In this document: positions 57,848 to 64,000 of the stretch, in pieces
Layout of the letters: each line of letters starts with the position of its first letter
Position numbering within the stretch: the stretch's first letter is position 1
DNA from: Hyphomicrobiales bacterium
Lineage (GTDB): Bacteria; Pseudomonadota; Alphaproteobacteria; Rhizobiales; Rhodobiaceae
DNA length: 64,000 nt
Assembly (NCBI GenBank): GCA_002869065.1
Contig: PKTR01000003.1
Span: 214,891 to 278,890, forward strand
Reading direction: 5' to 3'
The notes under the pieces: model-generated
Seen by the model: the letters and a program-made list of their open reading frames with translations, nothing else
Told to the model about the DNA's origin: nothing
The model's database searches: none
Made by a program: the position numbers and the translations under genes

Positions 57848-58927
57848 TCAGGCTTCGGCGGCGACGTCCCCGTCGTCTTCCTCGTCGCCCTGCAGGATCT
57901 GCTCGGCGATCAGTCCGGCATTCTGGCGCACCGCCATCTCGATCGCATCAGCGACTTCCGGATTGTCCTTGAGGAACTGTTTGGCATTCTCACGGCCCTG
58001 GCCGAGCCGCTGACTGTCATAGGAGAACCATGCGCCGGACTTTTCGACGATACCGGCTTTCACGCCAAGATCGAGCAGTTCGCCGGTCTTCGAAACGCCT
58101 TCGCCGTACATGATGTCGAACTCGACCTGCTTGAACGGCGGCGCCAGCTTGTTCTTGACCACTTTCACGCGGGTCTGGTTGCCGACGACCTCGTCACGGT
58201 CCTTCACCGAACCGATTCGGCGGATATCGAGGCGCACCGAGGCGTAGAACTTCAGCGCATTGCCGCCGGTCGTCGTCTCGGGGCTACCGAACATCACGCC
58301 GATCTTCATGCGGATCTGGTTGATGAAGATGACCATGCACTTCGAGCGCGAGATCGAAGCGGTCAGCTTGCGCATCGCCTGGCTCATCAGCCGCGCCTGC
58401 ATGCCGGGCAGCGAATCACCCATCTCGCCTTCGAGTTCGGCGCGCGGCGTCAGCGCTGCAACCGAATCGACCACCAGCACGTCGACCGCGCCGGAACGCA
58501 CCAGCGTATCGGCAATTTCCAGCGCCTGTTCGCCGGCATCCGGTTGTGAGATCAGCAGCTCATCGATCTTCACGCCCAACTTGCGCGCGTAAACCGGATC
58601 TAGTGCATGCTCCGCGTCGACAAAGGCGCAGATGCCGCCCTTCTTCTGGGCTTCGGCGACCGTGTGCAAAGCCATGGTCGTCTTGCCCGAGGATTCCGGC
58701 CCGTAGATCTCGACGATACGGCCGCGCGGCAGGCCGCCAATGCCGAGCGCAATATCAAGCCCGAGCGATCCGGTCGACACCACCTCGACCTCAACCACCG
58801 ATCCCTGGCCAAGGCGCATGACTGAACCCTTGCCGAACGCTCGTTCGATCTGACTGAGCGCGGCGTCGAGCGCCTTCGTTTTATCCATTGCATTGCCCTC
58901 GATTAGGCGAAGTGAGGTCTGTGACAT
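57848..58927 (-). CDS. recA: Recombinase RecA
   Basis: 359 residues from the ATG at 58927 (AAGGAG nine bases upstream). It forms filaments on single-stranded DNA, drives strand exchange and triggers LexA cleavage. Walker [10 protein letters not shown], Walker [11 protein letters not shown], loop L1 [14 protein letters not shown] and L2 [20 protein letters not shown] are all intact, with an acidic C-terminal tail ([12 protein letters not shown]). An SOS box lies 121 bases upstream of the start codon. Confidence 0.99.
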   Translation of the reverse strand: MSQTSLRLIEGNAMDKTKALDAALSQIERAFGKGSVMRLGQGSVVEVEVVSTGSLGLDIALGIGGLPRGRIVEIYGPESSGKTTMALHTVAEAQKKGGICAFVDAEHALDPVYARKLGVKIDELLISQPDAGEQALEIADTLVRSGAVDVLVVDSVAALTPRAELEGEMGDSLPGMQARLMSQAMRKLTASISRSKCMVIFINQIRMKIGVMFGSPETTTGGNALKFYASVRLDIRRIGSVKDRDEVVGNQTRVKVVKNKLAPPFKQVEFDIMYGEGVSKTGELLDLGVKAGIVEKSGAWFSYDSQRLGQGRENAKQFLKDNPEVADAIEMAVRQNAGLIAEQILQGDEEDDGDVAAEA

Positions 58928-59672
58928 CGCCGGAGACTCCTTATTCCACGAAGCGGCGGACGGTTCAATTAGAGGTAATGTACATGTTTTGTTCTCAATA
59001 GCAAGCAGCCTCGTAAATATCTGAGATAACGTATGCTTTGTACAACTGTTCTGAAAATGTTCCGGTTGGCCTGTCACTGTCTTCGCTGTGTACGGCATGC
59101 GCTCGGAGCCTTGGCCGCGCTCACCGCGCGATTCGGTGCAGTCCTGCCTGAAGTGGATTGCGATCAAAGAAACGGAAAGCTGAAAGCGGGGAACAGCGCT
59201 CTCCAGGCCGGTGTGTGCGGTCACGCCCTGAAGCCGGCGCGTGACCTCGCTCTTGCGAAACGATTGCCTCGGATTGCGTGGGCGACACGGCGACCATGTT
59301 GGCTGCCCAGGCGCTCATTTCCCCGGGCACCTCCCGAACCCCCCCCAATGCGTAAGGATTATTTACCCATTTTCGGAAGTAACACCGGCGCAGAAAGCGT
59401 CCATGTCGTGCAATTCGGACAACACCCTCCGCAGCCGTTGCGTCCAAAGTGCAAAATTCAAAGAAACAATATTCGTACTATTTGCATACATAAAGAGATT
59501 GTGATTTGCCGACAAAAAACAACGTTGATTTTCAAACGTGTTTACGTATTTTATTATTCGTTGTTTATTTGCGAGACCAAGTCATCGATCCGAGGCATGA
59601 GAAGTAGCGTTTGCAGACAGTTCGGTAAGTAAGGATCGTCAACCGCCAGCTGCGACCCGGGGGGCGCACCGA
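58928..59672. other. Long intergenic region upstream of recA and a receiver gene
   Basis: 745 bases without a recognised gene. The recA-proximal part holds the SOS box (59048-59062). From about 59440 to 59640 the sequence is strongly A+T-rich, in front of the plus-strand receiver gene at 59673. The middle, 59065-59440, is GC-rich and holds nothing I can identify. Confidence 0.5.
59048..59062. promoter_or_regulatory. LexA (SOS) box of recA
   Basis: GTTCTGAAAATGTTC matches exactly the alphaproteobacterial LexA site GTTC-N7-GTTC. It sits about 120 bases before the recA start on the minus-strand promoter side. Confidence 0.88.
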
Positions 59673-60041
59673 ATGATCCCAACCTTCTTGTTGATTGACG
59701 ACGACACGTGCATGCATCGCTTGCTCGATGCGTTTCTGCAGCGCCGGTTTTCGTCCGGATACCAACTCATTTCCGCACACGATCTGAATGACGGAATAGA
59801 ATGGCTGAAATCGGCCGCTGCCGCTTATGACGCCATCTTCCTCGACAGCCGACTGCCACCGTTTCGCGACGCAACCGAAACGCTTCCTCTGGTGAAAGAC
59901 GCCGCGCCGGACGCGAGGGTATTCGTCATATCCGCCGACACCGGCGACGATGCATTCGCCGAGAACATTGGCCCGATGGCGGACGGCTTTCTCGACAAGT
60001 TCGCGCTCGGCGATGAAATACGAAACGGCCTTGTCGGCTAG
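59673..60041 (+). CDS. Single-domain response regulator (receiver)
   Basis: 122 residues, receiver domain only. Acidic pocket Asp9-11 (IDDD), phosphoryl-acceptor Asp58 in IFLDSR, Thr/Ser in VISAD, and Lys near FLDKF. No output domain. It is followed by a histidine kinase 53 bases later on the same strand, and an opposite-strand receiver after that, so it may be part of a short phosphorelay. Confidence 0.82.
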   Translation: MIPTFLLIDDDTCMHRLLDAFLQRRFSSGYQLISAHDLNDGIEWLKSAAAAYDAIFLDSRLPPFRDATETLPLVKDAAPDARVFVISADTGDDAFAENIGPMADGFLDKFALGDEIRNGLVG

Positions 60042-60094
60042 CAAGCCACAGCCATCCTCATCCTGTTTTCTATGCGTTGCGATCGGGAAGAAGC

Positions 60095-61465
60095 ATGAGT
60101 AGGCATTTGAAAAGGACGTTCCTCGTCGACGTCCTGGTTCTGTTTGCGCTTTTCATTTCCGTTTTTGCAGTCGACGCCTATTTCCACCGAGCGCTGATCC
60201 GTTACGACAAATTCGTCGCGCAATACCTTGAGGATCTTTCCGAGCTGGAACGAGCCATCGGCTATGGTGGGCTGATCCATCATTTCAAGAATTACCTGCT
60301 GCGTCCCGATGAAGAGCGCTATTATCGAGACTCGAAGAAGACCGGTGAAAAAGCCCTTGCGCTGATCGAGAAGATCTCGACCAACACCCTCTTCTCGGAC
60401 GACTTCACCTCGCTGGAAAAGGCCCGGACGATGGCACTGGCTTATCTGGCGCGTCTGGATACAGCGCGAAAAATGGCCCGCGAAGGTGCTAGCGCGCGGG
60501 CCATCGACAAGATCGTGCGTTTCGACGACAGCGAAGCCCTGCACGACATCGCCCAGCTTCATTCACGCATTGACGCGGCGAAATCTCAGGAACAGGAACG
60601 CCTGTCGAAGATCCTTGCGATTTCGAAATTCATCCTGCTCGGCTTCGCCGTGATCAGCGCCTATTGGCTGTTCAAGGTCCAGCAAAACCGCCAGAAGATC
60701 AGCCGTGCGGAAGAGGAACTCAAGAACAAGGAACAGATCGAGCGGACCAACCGCAAGCTCGAGGCCAGCAACGCCGCACTTCAGCAATTCGCCGGCGTCG
60801 TGTCGCACGATCTGAAGGGGCCTGTGCGCAACATCGCTCTCTATGCGGAGTTCATCGCCGAAAGCGCCGACAAACCGGACGAGGTTCGCCAGAACGTCGG
60901 CACCATCGCCGAGCTCGCCGCGCGCATGCACAAGATGATCGAAAAGCTGCTGGAATTCGCCCGCCTCGGTTTTTCCACGCCGTCGCTGGAAGAGGTCAAC
61001 ATGGCGGAGCGGGCGGAAAAGATCGCCGACGAGATCCGCGTCGCGGCCGCTGATCTGGCGCCCGTCATCAATATCGACCCGGACATGCCGCCCGCCTATG
61101 CCGATCCGGTCCTGATTGAACGCGTGCTCAGCAACCTCATTCAGAACAGCGTCAAATATGTCGCCGAAGGCACGGCCCCGAACGTTCGGGTGTCCGGCGC
61201 GCCCGCCACCGATGATAATTACGTTCTCTATTCGATCACCGACAACGGCATCGGTATCGACGGCCAATACAGCAAGAAGATTTTCGAGCCGATGTACCGT
61301 CTACACGGCAAGGCGAGCCGATATGAGGGTGTCGGGGTCGGGTTGAGCCTGGTCAGGGCGATCATTCAGTCGCATGGCGGCGACATCTGGCTCGATCCAG
61401 ACTATCGCCACGGATCGCGCTTCTACTGGACCCTGCCGAGCACGACCGGCTCGACACAGGTTTAA
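60095..61465 (+). CDS. Membrane sensor histidine kinase
   Basis: 456 residues from the ATG at 60095 (GGGAAGAAGC directly upstream). TM1 about 9-29, an extracytoplasmic helical sensor of ~145 residues, TM2 about 176-196, a coiled-coil linker (RAEEELKNKEQIERTNRKLEASNAAL), DHp with His238 in VVSHDLKGPVRN, and an HATPase with NLIQNSVKY, DNGIGI and GVGVGLSL boxes. The DHp/HATPase resemble phytochrome-like kinases that phosphorylate small receivers. Its stop overlaps the convergent receiver by 4 bases. Confidence 0.92.
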   Translation: MSRHLKRTFLVDVLVLFALFISVFAVDAYFHRALIRYDKFVAQYLEDLSELERAIGYGGLIHHFKNYLLRPDEERYYRDSKKTGEKALALIEKISTNTLFSDDFTSLEKARTMALAYLARLDTARKMAREGASARAIDKIVRFDDSEALHDIAQLHSRIDAAKSQEQERLSKILAISKFILLGFAVISAYWLFKVQQNRQKISRAEEELKNKEQIERTNRKLEASNAALQQFAGVVSHDLKGPVRNIALYAEFIAESADKPDEVRQNVGTIAELAARMHKMIEKLLEFARLGFSTPSLEEVNMAERAEKIADEIRVAAADLAPVINIDPDMPPAYADPVLIERVLSNLIQNSVKYVAEGTAPNVRVSGAPATDDNYVLYSITDNGIGIDGQYSKKIFEPMYRLHGKASRYEGVGVGLSLVRAIIQSHGGDIWLDPDYRHGSRFYWTLPSTTGSTQV

Positions 61466-61875
61466 TTCGGCAACAGGGTCTCACCGAACCAGAAATCGAC
61501 GATGCTTTCCGCCATCTTGCGATAGCTCTCCAGGCTGTGCGGCTTCGAGAGGAACGCGTTGGCGTGATACTCATAGCACACGCGCACTTCGTCTTCGTCA
61601 TCCGTCGTCGACAGGACGATGACCGGAATCGCCTTCAGCTCGGCGTTGCACTTCAGGCTGGCCAGCAGCCCGTAGCCATCCATGCCCGGCATCCGCAGAT
61701 CCGTCAGAACCAGATCCGGATCCGCAGCGCCCGATTTCAGCATCTGCATTGCATCGATGCCGTCGGACGCGAACTTGACCTCGATCTCCGACGCATAGGG
61801 CGCAAGAGCCTTGCCGATGATCGCCTGATCGATCGGGTCGTCTTCCACCACGAGAAGGACGCGCATATCAGCCAT
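61462..61875 (-). CDS. Rcp1-like single-domain response regulator
   Basis: 137 residues from the ATG at 61875 (an ATG at 61893 adds 6). Receiver with Glu11-Asp12-Asp13, phosphoryl-acceptor Asp59 in VLTDLRMPGMDGYG, Thr in VLSTTDD and Lys in FLSKPHSLESYRKM, followed by a short helix. The Rcp1-type signature (TDLRMPGMDG plus KPHS) is typical of regulators paired with phytochrome-type kinases. It is tail to tail with the kinase gene, sharing 4 bases. Confidence 0.88.
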   Translation of the reverse strand: MADMRVLLVVEDDPIDQAIIGKALAPYASEIEVKFASDGIDAMQMLKSGAADPDLVLTDLRMPGMDGYGLLASLKCNAELKAIPVIVLSTTDDEDEVRVCYEYHANAFLSKPHSLESYRKMAESIVDFWFGETLLPN

Positions 61876-62345
61876 TTTCGCCACCGCCATCAATGTTATA
61901 ATTGATTCATCTTACCATATCCCCGGACATAAAAATACAACAACACGCATTTTCCCACATAATACGTTCGAAGAACGCGAATTTCATAGTATTTACGCTA
62001 GGTAAAACTCAATAAACATGCGAAAAATGGATTTTATTCAGGAGAATACTTTCCGCCCCCATCGATTGGGAAAAAATCAACGAAAACAACAGAAGGCGAT
62101 GGGAGCCAACGCGAGATGCCATGTACTTCCCTCCGCGGAGACCGCATCCACGACACCACATCCTTTCTCTTGTTACCTTACGTCAGCAAGGTTGCGCACC
62201 AGGCAGATATCCCCATCTAAGTTCCGGCTGCGGCGAAACCCCATCGGGGGTTTTGCTGGCATCGTGGAAAGTGAAGGGCTATGGTTGCCGGCATTCGCTC
62301 GGGTGGCGGCAGCAGGGGAAACGCTGAGGCGGGAGAACAGGACCC
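61876..62345. other. Intergenic stretch before the coiled-coil gene, with a hairpin
   Basis: Gene-free. The first half is A+T-rich. At 62236-62254 there is a short hairpin (AAACCCC-ATCG-GGGGTTT, followed by T), with terminator-like form, upstream of the gene at 62346. It may end a small transcript or act as a leader; no RNA family was recognised. Confidence 0.4.
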
Positions 62346-63521
62346 ATGAACGATATTTCACTGAAACCTATGCAATATCTCGACCGCGCGACGACGGCGT
62401 TGCGCGAAATGGGCGTTCTGCCCGAGACCACGCCGGAAGAGACGCCGGTCACCGCGCTGTTGCAGCAGATTTCCGATCTCGACCCGGATCGGGTCGTCAT
62501 CATCAACCGCACGCTCAATCAGCAGTCCGTCTTCAACGAAGTCGTGCGCGAGCAGATTTCGGCCATGACCATCGGTCAGCGCTACGAAGACATTACCGAA
62601 GGCTTCAACTCGATCCGCGATGACGCCAAGTCGCTTGTCGATCAGCTCGACGACGGCAAGATCGACTTCTTCGAGCGCGTCTCGAACGTCTGGATGAAGG
62701 TAGCCCGTGGCGACATCGCCGACCGCTTCGACAACATCCGCGACACCTATCTGGAAGTCGCCCGCGACACCAAGGACCAGATCGAGCGCGAACACGTCAT
62801 CCTAACCGCCTACCGCGATTTCCGCGGCGCGCTGAAGCAGGCCGAGGTTCTGGCGCTGGAAGTGCTGGAAAAGGCGGAATCCAAGCTCAACGGCGCCAAG
62901 GAGCGCCTGTCGGAAGCCTCCGACAAGGTCGCCAGCTTCGAAGGCACCGAAGCGTCCGAGCGGGCCCGTCTGGAAATGGCTCGCGACGAGCGTCTGCGCG
63001 AGATGCAGGAAGAGGAAGGCCGCTACCAGATTTCGAAGGATCTCTCCGACAATCTGACCATCGGCTACAACACCTCCGAAGTCGTCATGGCGCGTCTGAT
63101 GCAGACGACCAACGCCAAGGAACGTGTCTACCAGCAGTCGGTCAGCTTCTTCTCGACCAACGAGACGGTGCTCACCGCGCTGAAGGCCTCGTTCACCGGT
63201 CTGTTCGGCCTGCACGAGGCAACCAAGACGCTGAACGAGATGAAGGAAGGCGTGTCGAAGAGCCTCGAGACGCTCGCCGAAATCGGCAACATCGTTCAGG
63301 AAGAGGCGGTCAAGGCCGGCTACGGTCCGACGGTGCGCGCCGACGCGGTCAAGAAGCTGGTCGACTCCGTCGTCACCTTCCAGACCAAGTCGCGCGAGAT
63401 CATCAACGAGATGCGCGATCAGGCGACCAAGAACTCGGCCGACATTCGCGACGCGGTCGAGGACGGCAAGCGCCGCCTGGCCCGTCTCGCGGCCGAAGGC
63501 AATGCCATCCTGTTGAAGTAA
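62346..63521 (+). CDS. Coiled-coil cytoplasmic protein upstream of DUF6384
   Basis: 391 residues, largely alpha-helical. Long coiled-coil stretches (VLEKAESKLNGAKERLSEASDKVASF, ERARLEMARDERLREMQEEEG) and no signal peptide or transmembrane helix. Similar genes beside DUF6384 are named cell surface protein or likened to toxic-anion-resistance TelA in annotations; neither is supported by a clear motif here. Followed 47 bases later by the DUF6384 gene. Confidence 0.65.
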   Translation: MNDISLKPMQYLDRATTALREMGVLPETTPEETPVTALLQQISDLDPDRVVIINRTLNQQSVFNEVVREQISAMTIGQRYEDITEGFNSIRDDAKSLVDQLDDGKIDFFERVSNVWMKVARGDIADRFDNIRDTYLEVARDTKDQIEREHVILTAYRDFRGALKQAEVLALEVLEKAESKLNGAKERLSEASDKVASFEGTEASERARLEMARDERLREMQEEEGRYQISKDLSDNLTIGYNTSEVVMARLMQTTNAKERVYQQSVSFFSTNETVLTALKASFTGLFGLHEATKTLNEMKEGVSKSLETLAEIGNIVQEEAVKAGYGPTVRADAVKKLVDSVVTFQTKSREIINEMRDQATKNSADIRDAVEDGKRRLARLAAEGNAILLK

Positions 63522-63567
63522 CAAGCTTCGGGGCCGCAAGGCCCCGTCGCAACGGGACCGTGTGCAG

Positions 63568-64000
63568 ATGGCGGAAACCGCACAAAAGACCGAGCAGCCG
63601 CTCGACGAGTTGATGATGGCGATGGACGTGGTGGATACGCTGCGCCATCGCGATCTGCTCGTCGAACGCGAGTTGGCGACGGATCAGCGCGAGGACCGGC
63701 TGATCGGCCGGCTTCGCGAAATCTATCACAACCAGGGCATCGAAGTGCCCGACCACATCCTCGCGCAGGGCGTCCAGGCGCTCGCCGAGGATCGCTTCGT
63801 CTACAAGCCGCCATCGGTCGGCTTCTCCCGCACGCTGGCGACGATCTATGTCAATCGCGGCACCTGGGGGAAGTGGATCGCCGGCGCGCTGATCGCCGTC
63901 GGTCTCGTCTCCGGCGGCTGGTATTTCGGCATCGAGCGGCCGCGCCAGGTCGAGGCAGCACGTGTCGAACAGGCGCTGAGCGTCGAGCTGCCGAAGGAAA
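63568..64000 (+). CDS. DUF6384-like membrane protein (3' end outside window)
   Basis: The frame opens at the ATG at 63568 and stays open to the window edge, giving the first 144 residues. The N-terminal ~90 residues are charged and helical (TLRHRDLLVERELATDQREDRLIGRLREIYHNQGIEVPDHIL), then a transmembrane helix (about 110-127, WIAGALIAVGLVSGGWYF) leads to a periplasmic or cytoplasmic tail. The pattern fits DUF6384. Function unknown; probably coexpressed with the coiled-coil gene upstream. Confidence 0.72.
   Translation, partial: MAETAQKTEQPLDELMMAMDVVDTLRHRDLLVERELATDQREDRLIGRLREIYHNQGIEVPDHILAQGVQALAEDRFVYKPPSVGFSRTLATIYVNRGTWGKWIAGALIAVGLVSGGWYFGIERPRQVEAARVEQALSVELPKE

Noticed and set aside
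58928-59224. N-terminal extension of recA through its promoter
   Set aside because: It would run across the SOS box; the ATG at 58927 has a good ribosome-binding site and gives the normal length.
59121-59447. A 108-codon minus-strand frame upstream of recA
   Set aside because: No domain, no ribosome-binding site and Arg/Gly/Ala-rich; not credible as a gene.

Overview
The window is a gene-dense, GC-rich chromosomal segment with the strong codon bias of an alphaproteobacterium, most likely in the Hyphomicrobiales (Rhizobiales). Supporting signs are a DUF1476/ATP-synthase zeta inhibitor gene, the purC-purS-purQ-purL-bolA-grxD order, a GTTC-N7-GTTC SOS box in front of recA, a fused indolepyruvate ferredoxin oxidoreductase, and two-palindrome intergenic repeats resembling the RIME elements of rhizobia. 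No tRNA, rRNA, CRISPR array, prophage or insertion sequence was recognised.

Layout. 0-5.1 kb: a branched-chain amino acid ABC importer (livH partial, livM, livG, livF, a small DUF6867 membrane protein, livJ) ending at a strong terminator. 5.2-12.5 kb, minus strand: an apparent one-carbon/sulfur operon comprising IclR regulator, SBP56 methanethiol oxidase (mtoX), SCO copper chaperone, MauG-like di-haem protein, glutathione-dependent formaldehyde dehydrogenase, a small secreted protein, S-formylglutathione hydrolase and an AhpD-like protein. MtoX releases formaldehyde, H2S and H2O2 from methanethiol, so the operon encodes both the producing enzyme and the formaldehyde-removing enzymes. A TrpB2-type PLP enzyme is divergent from the IclR gene. 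14-17 kb: small accessory genes and a P1/S58 peptidase. 17.3-24.4 kb: IorAB with a divergent Lrp/AsnC regulator, a BASS-like transporter, a DUF2259 protein, and a membrane protein bracketed by inverted repeat elements.

24.6-43.3 kb: purine biosynthesis (purB, purC, purS, purQ, purL) interrupted by other genes: a serine-less RBBP9-like hydrolase, an HpaI aldolase, the zeta inhibitor, a fused gallate-type extradiol dioxygenase with a divergent LysR regulator, a CHASE4-like/GGDEF cyclase, a Cys-rich secreted protein and an SDR-TetR pair with its own palindromic operator. An accessory insert containing a truncated gene separates bolA from grxD.

43.3-64 kb: a chemoreceptor with a periplasmic partner, an Acg-like flavoprotein, a Tat-exported metallo-hydrolase, rpsD, a murI interrupted by an in-frame stop, trmJ, a sulfotransferase-like gene, icd, a cyclic-nucleotide-gated-type K+ channel, alaS, SOS-controlled recA, a small phosphorelay (receiver, histidine kinase, receiver), and the start of a coiled-coil/DUF6384 gene pair cut by the window end.

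The points most worth a second look are the methanethiol-to-formate operon, the nonsense codon in murI, the 325-base same-strand overlap of the SDR gene with tetR, the mosaic repeat family, and several perfect palindromes beside regulator genes.
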